This document shows, piece after piece, positions 9,517 to 18,543 of a DNA stretch of 64,000 nucleotides. Every line of letters begins with the position of its first letter. Positions within the stretch are counted from its first letter, which is position 1. The DNA is taken from assembly GCA_945285915.1 (NCBI GenBank), contig CALYQL010000008.1:1-64000 (forward strand). Direction: 5' to 3'. This DNA comes from an uncultured Bartonella sp. (GTDB lineage Bacteria > Pseudomonadota > Alphaproteobacteria > Rhizobiales > Rhizobiaceae). Under the pieces are notes generated by a model. The model saw nothing but the letters and a program-made list of their open reading frames with translations. It did not search any database and was not told the origin of the DNA. The position numbers and the translations under genes were made by a program.

Positions 9517-9550
9517 ATAACTGACACATTTAGATAACTGACACATTTAG
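9517..9550. repeat. 17-bp perfect tandem duplication
   Basis: ATAACTGACACATTTAG occurs twice head to tail, at 9517-9533 and 9534-9550, with no mismatch. This is probably a recent slippage or unequal-exchange duplication. Paired binding sites are an alternative. Confidence 0.85.
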
Positions 9551-9725
9551 GTGCGGTATTAATTGTCACCTAAAACTATCTCTGTTCTTTGCTAGGATTA
9601 TTACTCATGCTTAAAATCAGATAGTCTGCTTAAGCACAATCAGTCTTGATAGAGGAGATAAGCTTGCTATTCATCAGGTTTGAGATCAATTTCCTTTTTT
9701 AAATAAGCTATAGCAACTGCCATTT

Positions 9726-9779
9726 GATATTATTGCAGCTGATATTGCTGATATTGCTGATATTGCTGATATTATTGCA
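9726..9779. repeat. 9-bp tandem repeat array flanked by 12-bp direct repeats
   Basis: Four perfect copies of GCTGATATT fill 9738-9773. The array is bracketed by GATATTATTGCA at 9726-9737 and again at 9768-9779; the last copy overlaps the repeat array. The array lies about 150 bp upstream of trmFO. It looks like a simple-sequence expansion able to vary in copy number; whether it affects trmFO is unknown. Confidence 0.85.
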
Positions 9780-9928
9780 ACCCCGCCATTCGACTGGCAA
9801 ATTTTTAGCAAAATTCACAGGCTTTTAAAGATGTTGAGGGCGGAGATTATCTTGATCATTGTGCCCGTAGCATTTGTGCCATAAACTTAGCCTAACCTGT
9901 TAAAATTCTGATTTTGCAAAGAAATGCT

Positions 9929-11332
9929 ATGGTAGATAATTCAAATAAGACAATTCATGTTATTGGCGGTGGACTAGCCGGAAGTGAGGCCGCTTGGCAA
10001 ATTGCGGAAGCTGGTATTCCTGTTGTGTTACATGAAATGCGACCTGTGCAGCAAACAGTAGCGCACAAAACTGCAAATCTTGCAGAACTTGTTTGTTCCA
10101 ATTCATTGCGTTCTGATGATTCATCGACCAATGCCGTTGGCTTACTGCACGCGGAAATGCGTCTTGCTCATTCTCTTATTATGCAGGCAGCAGATTCGAA
10201 TCAGGTACCAGCTGGTAGTGCTTTAGCTGTCGATCGTGATGGCTTTTCGCTGGCGATAACATCGGCGCTTGAAGCGCATCCATTGATCGCGATTGAACGC
10301 GGTGAGTTAACAGGCTTACCACCAGAAGACTGGGGCAATGTGGTTATAGCAACCGGACCATTGACCTCTCCGGCATTAGCCCAATCAATACAGCAGGTTA
10401 GTGGTGAAAATGCCTTGTCTTTTTTCGATGCAATTGCACCGATTATCCATAAAGATAGCATCAATATGGATATTTGTTGGTATCAATCACGTTACGACAA
10501 GATTGGTCCTGGAGGAACGGGCAAGGATTACATCAATTGTCCACTTGATAAAGACCAGTATGAAGCATTTGTAAACGCGCTTATCGAAGGCGATAAAACA
10601 GAGTTTCACGAATTTGAAACTGCACCATATTTTGATGGCTGTCTGCCAATTGAAGTTATGGCTGAACGTGGCAGCGAAACATTGCGGCATGGTCCAATGA
10701 AACCGATGGGATTAACCAATGCGCATAATCCAACGGTGAAAGCTTATGCAGTGGTGCAATTGCGCCAAGATAATGCTTTAGGTACGCTGTATAATATGGT
10801 GGGTTTTCAAACAAAACTCAAATACGGTGAACAGATACGTATTTTTAGAACCATTCCTGGCTTGGAAAATGCCGAATTTGCCCGTTTGGGTGGGCTTCAT
10901 CGTAACACCTATCTCAACTCACCTATTTTACTCGATAAAACGTTGCGCCTGAAAGCGATGCCGCGTTTACGTTTTGCTGGACAAATCACCGGTTGCGAAG
11001 GTTATGTGGAATCAGCTGCGATTGGTTTATTGGCTGGAAGATTTGCCATTGCAGATAATAAAAATATTGACCCCAATCTGCCCCCAATAACGACAGCCTT
11101 TGGTGCGCTTCTTAATCACATTACAGGCGGACACATTGTTGCAGAGGACGTTGGCAAACAATCGTTTCAACCAATGAATATAAATTTTGGTCTATTTCCC
11201 CCTGTGGAAGTTGAAAAACCCGAAGGAAAGCGTTTGCGCGGAAAAGAAAAAACTATAGCCAAAAAACAAGCGCTAACTGCGCGTGCGCTTAATGACTGTA
11301 AAAATTGGTTACATGAGGAATTTACAAAATGA
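9929..11332 (+). CDS. trmFO: Folate/FAD-dependent tRNA (uracil-5)-methyltransferase TrmFO
   Basis: Methylates U54 in the T-loop of tRNA using 5,10-methylenetetrahydrofolate and FAD instead of SAM. From the ATG at 9929 it is 467 aa. The N-terminal FAD-binding [12 protein letters not shown] (about 14-25) is followed by the family segment [12 protein letters not shown]. The C-terminal FAD region includes [20 protein letters not shown]. An in-frame TTG at 9914 gives a five-residue longer version without support. Its last four bases overlap gph (ATGA), so the two are translationally coupled. Confidence 0.95.
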   Translation: MVDNSNKTIHVIGGGLAGSEAAWQIAEAGIPVVLHEMRPVQQTVAHKTANLAELVCSNSLRSDDSSTNAVGLLHAEMRLAHSLIMQAADSNQVPAGSALAVDRDGFSLAITSALEAHPLIAIERGELTGLPPEDWGNVVIATGPLTSPALAQSIQQVSGENALSFFDAIAPIIHKDSINMDICWYQSRYDKIGPGGTGKDYINCPLDKDQYEAFVNALIEGDKTEFHEFETAPYFDGCLPIEVMAERGSETLRHGPMKPMGLTNAHNPTVKAYAVVQLRQDNALGTLYNMVGFQTKLKYGEQIRIFRTIPGLENAEFARLGGLHRNTYLNSPILLDKTLRLKAMPRLRFAGQITGCEGYVESAAIGLLAGRFAIADNKNIDPNLPPITTAFGALLNHITGGHIVAEDVGKQSFQPMNINFGLFPPVEVEKPEGKRLRGKEKTIAKKQALTARALNDCKNWLHEEFTK

Positions 11333-12003
11333 ATACTAGTCCCGTTGCTGTCTTCGATTTGGATGGCACACTTGTTGACTCGGCTCCCGACCTTCTGGAC
11401 AGTTTAAATCATTGTCTGCAAGATGATGGACTAACCACATATTCCCCAGCCGATATCCGCAAGCTAGTGGGTATGGGGGGAAGGATTATGATTGAGCGCG
11501 CATTAACATTGCAAAATGTTCCGCTGGATAACGCCCACATAGACAAACTGCTTTCGTCATTTTTACAGCATTATGAAGCCCAAATGCCGGGAAAAACACA
11601 TTTTTTTAAAGGTGTTGACGATTGTCTAAAACGGCTGACAGATGCGGGCTATAAACTAGCTGTTTGCACCAATAAATATGAAAATCTCGCCCGTAAATTG
11701 CTAAACGGTTTAGGAAAGACCGATCTATTTTGCGTCATTACCGGTGGAGACACTTTTGCTTACCGCAAACCTGATGCCCGCCATATCTTATCAACCATTG
11801 AATTAGCGCATGGGGATTTGGAACGCTCTGTCATGGTAGGTGACAGCAAAACCGATATTCTGGCAGCACATAGTGCAGATATTCCTGTTATAGCGGTGAA
11901 TTTTGGATATACTGACGCACCGGTAGAGACGTTCTCGCCAACTAAAGTCGTCAGCCATTATGATGAGCTAACACCACAATTGATTGAAAGCTGTTTCCGT
12001 TAA
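11329..12003 (+). CDS. gph: Phosphoglycolate phosphatase (HAD superfamily)
   Basis: HAD-type phosphatase, 224 aa, that by family hydrolyses 2-phosphoglycolate. HAD motif I is [13 protein letters not shown] (about 9-21) with the nucleophile Asp and acid Asp. Motif II is VCTNKY (about 112), and motifs III/IV are YRKPDARH and [12 protein letters not shown] (about 170). The substrate assignment rests on overall resemblance to Gph; HAD enzymes are promiscuous. It overlaps trmFO by 4 bp. Confidence 0.85.
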   Translation: MNTSPVAVFDLDGTLVDSAPDLLDSLNHCLQDDGLTTYSPADIRKLVGMGGRIMIERALTLQNVPLDNAHIDKLLSSFLQHYEAQMPGKTHFFKGVDDCLKRLTDAGYKLAVCTNKYENLARKLLNGLGKTDLFCVITGGDTFAYRKPDARHILSTIELAHGDLERSVMVGDSKTDILAAHSADIPVIAVNFGYTDAPVETFSPTKVVSHYDELTPQLIESCFR

Positions 12004-12053
12004 TTCTCGTTGAAGTTTATAGTTTATAACTTATAGGGACAAGAATATTGGAT

Positions 12054-12677
12054 ATGATCCTTACCTTATCGGATAAAAAGCCGTTATTTGAAGGACTAAC
12101 ACGTTCAGTCTATGTCCATTATCAAAATCCTGACTATTTGATAAAAATTCCTACAAATTGCTGGAAAGACAAGTTTGCTGGTTTTTCTCATTTTCGCAGG
12201 TGGCGCAAATCAGTTGATCTGAATACACCCAACACAAAAGAATTGGCGGAGTTTATGCGCCATTTTCCAGATCAAAGCGCTTGCGAAAAACACGTGATGC
12301 AAATTGTTGGCATCACTGCAACAGACCTTGGGTGGGGTCTGATTGTAAAGGCGGAATATGACGCGGTTGGAAATTTGGCCAAACCATTTGATGCCTATAA
12401 AAACGATATGAAACAATATGAAGAGCAAATTACCGATTTTATCACTTGGGTAAGGCAAACAGATTTCATATGCTATGATTTGAAGTTTGATAATATTTTG
12501 CTCAGCTGGCGATCAGGTCAACCACAGCTGGTACTTATAGACGGTATTGGCGAAAACAGTCTGTTTTCAATGCGCAAATATTCCCGTCGTTTTAATAATT
12601 TTCGCAATCGTAAAGAATTGCAAGAATTTATCGACTCGCTGAAACCATATATCCAGCTGCCATGCTTTGATGAGTAA
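12054..12677 (+). CDS. YrbL-like protein with kinase fold
   Basis: A 207 aa protein resembling the PhoP-regulatory-network protein YrbL, a kinase-like-fold family of unknown biochemistry. Counting from the TTG at 12048, visible kinase-like elements are a lysine in YLIKIP (Lys33), a catalytic-loop-like ICYDLKFDNILL (Asp144, Lys146, Asn149) and LVLIDGIGE (Asp165), in the place of the DFG metal-binding aspartate. A TTG at 12048 has the better ribosome-binding spacing (AGGGA, 8 nt) than the ATG at 12054, so the start is open. It stands 50 bp after gph and shares a bidirectional terminator with the HU gene. Substrate unknown. Confidence 0.7.
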   Translation: MILTLSDKKPLFEGLTRSVYVHYQNPDYLIKIPTNCWKDKFAGFSHFRRWRKSVDLNTPNTKELAEFMRHFPDQSACEKHVMQIVGITATDLGWGLIVKAEYDAVGNLAKPFDAYKNDMKQYEEQITDFITWVRQTDFICYDLKFDNILLSWRSGQPQLVLIDGIGENSLFSMRKYSRRFNNFRNRKELQEFIDSLKPYIQLPCFDE

Positions 12678-12709
12678 TGCTCTTTAAGGAATAATGCTTT
12701 GATGAATAA

Positions 12710-12738
12710 AAAAGCCCGGTCAACAAGACCGGGCTTTT
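12710..12738. terminator. Bidirectional terminator between yrbL-like gene and HU gene
   Basis: A 12-bp perfect stem, AAAAGCCCGGTC at 12710-12721 and GACCGGGCTTTT at 12727-12738, with a 5-nt loop. A-tracts before and T-tracts after allow termination from both directions. It serves the two convergent genes. Confidence 0.9.
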
Positions 12739-12758
12739 ATTGTTGGGATATATCCAAC

Positions 12759-13034
12759 TTATTGATTTACAGCTTCTTTCAAGCCTTTACCTGCAGAAAA
12801 CTTCGGTACATTGCGTGCCGGAATATCGATTTCTGCACCTGTAGAAGGGTTACGACCCTTTGTTGCAGCGCGGTGAGAAACTTCAAAAGAACCGAAACCA
12901 GGAAGACGAACGTCACCGCCATCCTTCAGAGCATCGGTAACAGAAGCGATAAATGCATCAACAGCAGCTGCTGCTTGAGTTTTGGAGATGCCCGCTTTTT
13001 CAGCTACTGAGCTGACCAATTCGTTCTTGTTCAT
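12759..13034 (-). CDS. hup: DNA-binding protein HU
   Basis: Small basic nucleoid protein of 91 aa that dimerises and bends DNA. The whole HU/IHF fold is present: MNKNELVSSVAEKAGIS at the start, the signature GFGSFEVSHRAATKGRNPSTG (about 46-66) entering the DNA-gripping arm, and the conserved arm proline in IDIPARNVPKF. The ribosome-binding site is GGAA before the ATG. It lies upstream of yrbL-like in convergent orientation and downstream of lon. Confidence 0.97.
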   Translation of the reverse strand: MNKNELVSSVAEKAGISKTQAAAAVDAFIASVTDALKDGGDVRLPGFGSFEVSHRAATKGRNPSTGAEIDIPARNVPKFSAGKGLKEAVNQ

Positions 13035-13212
13035 TGGATAATTCCTTTCTATACGTTACCGGATAACGATCATTAACCGGTTGTGAGCAAGTTTATTTAA
13101 AACTATGGCAAACAGAAGCCACACAATGTTGAAAAATATAGATTTTGCAAGGAAAACCGCAGTTATTCACGAGAAAATTTCGTTTTTTGCTGCCTGTTTG
13201 CGCTGCAAAGAG

Positions 13213-13240
13213 GAAGAAGGCAGAAAAAACTGCCTTCTTC
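13213..13240 (-). terminator. Second hairpin downstream of lon
   Basis: A perfect 11-bp stem, GAAGAAGGCAG at 13213-13223 and CTGCCTTCTTC at 13230-13240, with an A/T-only 6-nt loop. There is no clean T run after it on the minus strand, so it is a back-up terminator or a 3'-end stabilising hairpin rather than a certain terminator. Confidence 0.5.
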
Positions 13241-13243
13241 TGG

Positions 13244-13288
13244 TAAAAAATAGCTCTATTCCACTGAATCAGTGGGCTACAGAGCTAT
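13244..13288 (-). terminator. lon terminator overlapping the stop codon
   Basis: On the minus strand ATAGCTCT (13281-13288) pairs with AGAGCTAT (13250-13257), an inner CCACTG/CAGTGG stem closes on ATT, and a run of five to six T residues follows. The lon stop codon (13269-13271) lies at the apex of the hairpin. Confidence 0.7.
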
Positions 13289-15695
13289 GACTATCGTCCT
13301 CATTCGTTCTGTCTTTAGCAACAGGCGATTCCGCTGGTTCTACCCATTCAATTGCCTCTGGACGACGAACAAGCGCGTGATCCAATACCTCACTTGCAAA
13401 GCTAACCGGTACGATTTCCATGTTGTTTTTGACATTGTCAGGAATATCGACCAAGTCTTTTGCATTTTCTTCTGGTATCAATACCTTCTTTATGCCACCA
13501 CGCAGCGCAGCTAAAAGTTTTTCTTTTAACCCACCAATTGGCAAAATACGGCCACGCAAGGTGATTTCACCCGTCATTGCAATGTCTTTACGGATTGGAA
13601 TACCCGTCAAAACAGATACAATTGCCGTAACCATTGCAACACCTGCAGATGGTCCATCCTTTGGCGTTGCACCTTCCGGTACGTGAACGTGTATATCACG
13701 CCGTTCAAACAATGGCGGCTCGATACCAAAGTCTACCGCACGGGAGCGAACATAGGACGCAGCGGCAGAAATAGATTCTTTCATGACGTCACGTAAGTTA
13801 CCAGTAACCGTCATTTTGCCTTTACCAGGCATCATGACGCCTTCAATCGTTAATAGTTCACCACCGACTTCAGTCCATGCCAAACCAGTGACGATACCAA
13901 CCTGATCTTCGCCCTCGATTTGACCATAACGATAGCGTTTTACGCCTAAGAACTCATCGATATTGTTTTCATCAACATTGATGGTTTTCTTATTGTCTTT
14001 GACAATTTCCGTTACGGCTTTACGCGCAAGTTTCATCAACTCACGTTCAAGACTACGCACACCTGCTTCGCGGGTATAATACTGGATAATAGCCCGGATA
14101 GCACCGTCCGATACCGAGAACTCTTTCTTTGACAGAGAGTGTTCTTTGATAACTTTTGGCAGAAGATGACGCTTAACGATTTCCATCTTCTCTTCTTCGG
14201 TGTAACCAGCAATACGAATAACTTCCATACGATCCATGAGAGGACCCGGAATATTCAGTGTATTGGCAGTCGTCACAAACATCACGTCCGAAAGATCATA
14301 CTCAACTTCAAGATAGTGATCCATGAACGTGCTGTTCTGTTCTGGATCCAACACTTCCAACAAGGCTGATGATGGATCACCGCGGAAATCCTGTCCCATT
14401 TTATCAATCTCGTCGAGAAGGAAAAGTGGATTGTTCTTTTTTGCCTTCTTCATAGACTGGATGATTTTGCCAGGCATAGACCCAATATAGGTACGGCGAT
14501 GTCCGCGTATTTCGGCTTCATCACGAACGCCACCAAGTGACATACGCACATATTCGCGCCCTGTTGCCTTTGCAATTGACCGAGCAAGCGATGTTTTACC
14601 AACACCGGGAGGGCCAACAAGACAAATAATCGGACCTTTGATCTTGGAAGCACGGCTTTGGACAGCTAGATACTCAACAATACGCTCTTTAACTTTTTCC
14701 AAGCCAAAATGCTCTTCATCCATGATCTTTTCAGCAAAGTTAAGATCATTTTTTATCTTGGATTTCTTACCCCAAGGTATTGTCAACAACCAATCAAGGT
14801 AGTTGCGAATAACTGTCGCTTCGGCAGACATAGGCGACATATTGCGAAGCTTTCTTACTTCACCTTCCGCCTTTTCACGTGCTTCTTTCGACAATTTTGT
14901 CTTTTTAATACGTTCCTCAAGCTCGCTTACTTCGTCACGTCCATCTTCACCCTCACCGAGCTCCTTCTGGATGGCTTTCATCTGCTCGTTGAGATAATAT
15001 TCACGTTGCGTCTTTTCCATCTGACGTTTAACGCGAGAACGAATACGCTTTTCAACCTGTAGAACAGAAATCTCGCCTTCCATAAAGGATAGGGCTTTTT
15101 CCAAACGTTCACGAACAGACAATAATGCCAGCATTTCCTGTTTTTCGGATAGCTTGATTGCCAAATGTGATGCAACTGTATCAGCCAACTTTGTTGCATC
15201 TTCAATTTGACTGACTGCTGTGATGACTTCTGGTGAAATTTTCTTATTCAATTTCACATAATTTTCAAAGTCGGAAATAACAGACCTAGAAAGCGCCTCT
15301 ATTTCAACTTTATCTTCATCCGGCTCTTCCAATGGCGTTGCTTCTGCCTGATGATAGTTGGCATTTTCTGTAAAATTATTGATCTTCGCGCGTTTCACGC
15401 CTTCTACCAATACTTTCACAGTACCATCTGGAAGTTTTAATAATTGCAGCACATTTGCCAAGGTGCCGATGTCATAGATATCATCAGCCTTCGGATCATC
15501 ATCCGAAGCATTTTTTTGCGTTGCCAACAATATCTGCTTATTTTGCCCCATCGCTTCTTCGAGCGCGCGAATGGATTTTTCACGTCCTACGAATAGCGGC
15601 ACAATCATATGGGGGAAGACAACAATATCGCGAAGCGGCAAAACAGCATATAGCGTTTTGCTTTCCGCTTCTGTCTTCTCTAAATCATGTTGCAT
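13269..15695 (-). CDS. lon: ATP-dependent protease La (Lon)
   Basis: Cytoplasmic AAA+ serine protease that degrades misfolded and regulatory proteins. From the ATG at 15695 it is 808 aa. It has a LAN substrate-binding domain (YAVLPLRDIVVFPHMIVPL near the start), an AAA+ module with Walker A GPPGVGKTS and Walker B FLLDEIDK, and a C-terminal protease domain with Ser683 in PKDGPSAGVAM and Lys726 in GGLKEK, the Ser-Lys dyad. The open frame extends ten codons upstream, but GGAAA just before the ATG at 15695 marks the start. clpX lies upstream on the same strand, 178 bp away. Confidence 0.98.
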   Translation of the reverse strand: MQHDLEKTEAESKTLYAVLPLRDIVVFPHMIVPLFVGREKSIRALEEAMGQNKQILLATQKNASDDDPKADDIYDIGTLANVLQLLKLPDGTVKVLVEGVKRAKINNFTENANYHQAEATPLEEPDEDKVEIEALSRSVISDFENYVKLNKKISPEVITAVSQIEDATKLADTVASHLAIKLSEKQEMLALLSVRERLEKALSFMEGEISVLQVEKRIRSRVKRQMEKTQREYYLNEQMKAIQKELGEGEDGRDEVSELEERIKKTKLSKEAREKAEGEVRKLRNMSPMSAEATVIRNYLDWLLTIPWGKKSKIKNDLNFAEKIMDEEHFGLEKVKERIVEYLAVQSRASKIKGPIICLVGPPGVGKTSLARSIAKATGREYVRMSLGGVRDEAEIRGHRRTYIGSMPGKIIQSMKKAKKNNPLFLLDEIDKMGQDFRGDPSSALLEVLDPEQNSTFMDHYLEVEYDLSDVMFVTTANTLNIPGPLMDRMEVIRIAGYTEEEKMEIVKRHLLPKVIKEHSLSKKEFSVSDGAIRAIIQYYTREAGVRSLERELMKLARKAVTEIVKDNKKTINVDENNIDEFLGVKRYRYGQIEGEDQVGIVTGLAWTEVGGELLTIEGVMMPGKGKMTVTGNLRDVMKESISAAASYVRSRAVDFGIEPPLFERRDIHVHVPEGATPKDGPSAGVAMVTAIVSVLTGIPIRKDIAMTGEITLRGRILPIGGLKEKLLAALRGGIKKVLIPEENAKDLVDIPDNVKNNMEIVPVSFASEVLDHALVRRPEAIEWVEPAESPVAKDRTNEDDSHSSVAH

Positions 15696-15805
15696 AGTGT
15701 TTCCTTTCTGGAGCCTCAAGCTCATTTGCCACGCTCGCCATCCCTTAATTGTTAAGCAAATGACAGCGCACAGAGGGATTAGGTGGTGGTCAACACCCTA
15801 TAATT

Positions 15806-15829
15806 CAAGAGGTCAACCAAGACCTCTTG
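15806..15829. repeat. Perfect 9-bp inverted repeat between clpX and lon
   Basis: CAAGAGGTC at 15806-15814 and GACCTCTTG at 15821-15829 flank a 6-nt loop. It lies 45 bp after the clpX stop and 111 bp before the lon start. No T tract follows on either strand, so it could be a processed clpX 3' end or an operator for lon rather than a classical terminator. Confidence 0.6.
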
Positions 15830-15873
15830 CATCGACAACAATTGCTTTTCACAAGAACACGTAAAAATACTGA

Positions 15874-17148
15874 TTACGCGGAAGCGTTCTCTTTATCGTT
15901 ATCTCTTTCTGCGTAAATATAAAGCGGACGCGCTTTATCCTCCACTACATCCGCAGAGATAACCACTTCCTGAACCCCTTCAAGAGTTGGTAATTCAAAC
16001 ATCGTATCCAACAGGATTTTTTCCATGATGGAGCGAAGCCCGCGAGCTCCTGTTTTCCGTTCAATGGCCTTATTGGCAATTGCCCGCAATGCATCATCAT
16101 GGAAAGTCAGTTTGACATCTTCCATCTCAAACAAACGTTGATACTGCTTTACCAGCGCATTCTTTGGTTGAGACAATATTTGAACCAATGCATCGACATC
16201 AAGATCCTCTAATGTCGCAATAACTGGAAGACGTCCTACAAATTCTGGAATAAGACCGAATTTGAGCAAGTCTTCTGGCTCAAGATCATGGAAGATCTCG
16301 CCAACACTGCGTTCATCGGGTGCTTTAACCGTCGCGCCAAAACCGATCGAGGTCTTCTCGCCGCGTGCGGAAATAATACGTTCAAGTCCTGCAAACGCAC
16401 CGCCACAGATAAACAGAATGTTTGTTGTATCAACTTGCAAAAACTCTTGTTGAGGGTGCTTTCTACCGCCCTGTGGTGGGACAGAAGCAATTGTACCCTC
16501 CATAATTTTCAACAAGGCCTGTTGCACACCCTCACCCGATACATCGCGCGTAATTGACGGATTATCGGATTTACGTGAAATTTTATCCACTTCATCAATA
16601 TAGACGATACCACGTTGGGCGCGCTCAACATTGTAATCAGCAGACTGCAACAATTTAAGAATTATGTTTTCTACATCTTCACCGACATAACCGGCTTCCG
16701 TCAAAGTTGTTGCATCGGCCATTGTAAAGGGCACATCAATAATTCGTGCCAATGTTTGTGCAAGGTATGTCTTACCACAACCAGTTGGACCAACAAGCAG
16801 GATATTGGACTTTGACAGTTCGATATCACTTGTCTTCGATTGATTGGCCAAACGTTTGTAGTGATTATGCACTGCAACCGATAAAACCCGCTTAGCATGC
16901 GTTTGCCCAATGACATAATCATCTAGAACAGTCATGATTTCCTGCGGTGTCGGCACACCATCACGTGCTTTTACTCCGGAAGACTTATTTTCTTCCCGAA
17001 TAATATCCATGCATAGCTCAACACATTCATCACAGATAAATACTGTTGGTCCTGCTATGAGTTTACGCACCTCATGCTGGCTTTTGCCACAGAATGAGCA
17101 ATAAAGCGTATTCTTTGAATCGCCCCCACTATTACCAATTTTGCTCAT
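15874..17148 (-). CDS. clpX: ClpX, ATPase subunit of ClpXP protease
   Basis: AAA+ unfoldase that recognises substrates and feeds them to ClpP. 424 aa from the ATG at 17148, which is preceded by AAGGAAAG. The N-terminal zinc-binding domain shows CSFCGKSQ and CDECVELC (four Cys). Walker A is GPTGCGKT, Walker [10 protein letters not shown], and the ClpP-docking loop region lies before TSIGFGA. Sensor 2 is GARGLR near the C-terminus. The open frame continues upstream of the zinc domain without homology. The order clpP-clpX-lon is the usual one. Confidence 0.98.
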   Translation of the reverse strand: MSKIGNSGGDSKNTLYCSFCGKSQHEVRKLIAGPTVFICDECVELCMDIIREENKSSGVKARDGVPTPQEIMTVLDDYVIGQTHAKRVLSVAVHNHYKRLANQSKTSDIELSKSNILLVGPTGCGKTYLAQTLARIIDVPFTMADATTLTEAGYVGEDVENIILKLLQSADYNVERAQRGIVYIDEVDKISRKSDNPSITRDVSGEGVQQALLKIMEGTIASVPPQGGRKHPQQEFLQVDTTNILFICGGAFAGLERIISARGEKTSIGFGATVKAPDERSVGEIFHDLEPEDLLKFGLIPEFVGRLPVIATLEDLDVDALVQILSQPKNALVKQYQRLFEMEDVKLTFHDDALRAIANKAIERKTGARGLRSIMEKILLDTMFELPTLEGVQEVVISADVVEDKARPLYIYAERDNDKENASA

Positions 17149-17312
17149 TTCACTTTCCTTTCGCCCGAACGCATGGAATATCTTGCCTTTTCGGTTGGAT
17201 TTTTCAAGCCCATTCCATTTACAAACATACACAAAAGATAGGAACAGCAATCGAATTTGCCGTTTTTCCTATAAAATTTATTTTCCATACAAATTAAATC
17301 GTTACGAGAACG

Positions 17313-17349
17313 GCGGTTTTTAAGAGGTTAGCCCTCCTTTTAAAACCGC
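17313..17349 (-). terminator. Hairpin between clpP and clpX
   Basis: GCGGTTTT at 17313-17320 pairs with AAAACCGC at 17342-17349, with an inner GAGG/CCTC pairing. No T tract follows on the minus strand. It may partly terminate or process the clpP transcript before clpX; the effect is uncertain. Confidence 0.45.
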
Positions 17350-17369
17350 AGCTCCCAATTTTTTTAGTC

Positions 17370-18011
17370 TTAATCTTTCTTGTCCGCTTTATCTTCTTCA
17401 GCTTCTGCACGATATGTAATGACATCATCTATCAGACCAAAAGCCTTTGCTTCCTCTGCCGACATGAAGTGATCTCTATCAAGTGTTTTCTCGATAGTTT
17501 CGTAATCTCTTCCTGTATGATGAACATAGATTTCGTTCAACCGGCGCTTGATTTTGATGATATCTTGCGCATGACGCTCAATATCTGATGCCTGCCCCTG
17601 AAAACCGCCAGATGGTTGGTGAACCATGATGCGCGCATTTGGCAAGGCAAATCGGTGACCTGTTGCTCCTGCAGTCAACAAAAGTGACCCCATGGAAGCA
17701 GCCTGCCCCATACATAGTGTTGATACTGCGGGACGTATAAATTGCATGGTATCATAAATTGCCATACCAGATGTCACAACACCACCCGGTGAGTTGATAT
17801 AGAGACTAATTTCTTTCTTTGGATTTTCAGCCTCGAGGAACAGAAGCTGCGCACAAATCAGCATCGCCATATTATCTTCGACAGGACCATTGACGAAAAT
17901 AATTCTCTCCTTCAAGAGACGTGAAAAAATATCGTAGGCTCGTTCGCCGCGATTGGTCTGTTCTACAACCATTGGAACAAGACTCAGGGCCGTTTGGATC
18001 GGATCACTCAT
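17370..18011 (-). CDS. clpP: ATP-dependent Clp protease proteolytic subunit
   Basis: Self-compartmentalised serine peptidase that forms a tetradecameric barrel and works with ClpX or ClpA. 213 aa. The catalytic triad is visible as Ser106 (MGQAASMGS), His131 (MVHQPSGG) and Asp180 (LDRDHFMS), with the same spacing as the E. coli enzyme. The N-terminal segment [20 protein letters not shown] is typical. It is followed by clpX 221 bp downstream. Confidence 0.98.
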   Translation of the reverse strand: MSDPIQTALSLVPMVVEQTNRGERAYDIFSRLLKERIIFVNGPVEDNMAMLICAQLLFLEAENPKKEISLYINSPGGVVTSGMAIYDTMQFIRPAVSTLCMGQAASMGSLLLTAGATGHRFALPNARIMVHQPSGGFQGQASDIERHAQDIIKIKRRLNEIYVHHTGRDYETIEKTLDRDHFMSAEEAKAFGLIDDVITYRAEAEEDKADKKD

Positions 18012-18543
18012 TTTGCACTTTCCATTTTTGCACGAATCGCCGTTACCGGCCTATTGGCAGGGTTATAATTCGAATATTGAATAAATAGAAGATAAATACC
18101 CTGTTCTGCAACCCCTAAACCATTAAAGGTAATTCACGGTAAACAAACCAGCGAATCTAGAATTTTTCTAATAAATGAATAATAGATTTCCCGCGTGAGC
18201 TATCAGATAGTTATCCGCGACATCATCTTCAAGAGTTTTGAGAAAAATCGATCAACGCATACATCATCTAGCACTAATACACCCATTATCTATCAAATAT
18301 GGATTTGGCACAAAACCTATTCTATTGGTATAAAATACCCTTCATTATACGGCGCCATGCGTTCTGAAGAGGCTGGATAGCAAAGGTGAAATAATCTTTC
18401 GAGCCCAATTACGCCAAATAATTATGGCATTTTCACTAAATGATTAAACCATCTTACCAAAAATGAATATGTGAAATGCAGTAGGCGATGTGTCGGTAAG
18501 TGATGTGTCAGGCGGCGTCATAGAACAACACGCTAAGCCATTG
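18012..18543. other. Intergenic stretch, no gene seen
   Basis: About 530 bp between clpP and the glycosyltransferase. No open frame has homology. A plus-strand promoter-like pair (TTGGCA at 18305, 18 bp, TATAAA at 18329) points away from clpP into a region without a plus-strand gene. A degenerate 14-bp direct repeat around GTGATGTGTC lies at about 18484-18511. The clpP promoter must lie in the first part. Confidence 0.5.
18305..18334 (+). promoter_or_regulatory. Orphan sigma-70-like promoter candidate
   Basis: TTGGCA at 18305-18310 (5/6 to TTGACA), an 18-bp spacer, and TATAAA at 18329-18334 (5/6 to TATAAT). No plus-strand gene follows. It could drive a small RNA or antisense transcript to the glycosyltransferase gene, or be a chance match in AT-rich DNA. 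Confidence 0.3.

Larger units (their letters stand above)
9158..9928. other. Gene-poor stretch with short tandem repeats
   Basis: About 770 bp between tRNA-Leu and trmFO with no convincing gene. It contains a hairpin at 9451-9474 (GCGCTTC/GAAGCGC, 10-nt loop), a perfect 17-bp tandem duplication at 9517-9550, four copies of a 9-mer at 9738-9773 flanked by 12-bp direct repeats, and one short open frame (9664-9702) preceded by a strong GAGGAG sequence. The trmFO promoter must lie here but no clear match was picked out. Confidence 0.6.

Noticed and set aside
9738-9773. CRISPR array
   Set aside because: Units are 9 bp without spacers and no cas genes are present; it is a simple tandem repeat.
18195-18380. 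A 61-codon plus-strand open frame between clpP and the glycosyltransferase
   Set aside because: No ribosome-binding site, Ser/Ile/Tyr-rich composition of AT-rich DNA, no homology recognised.
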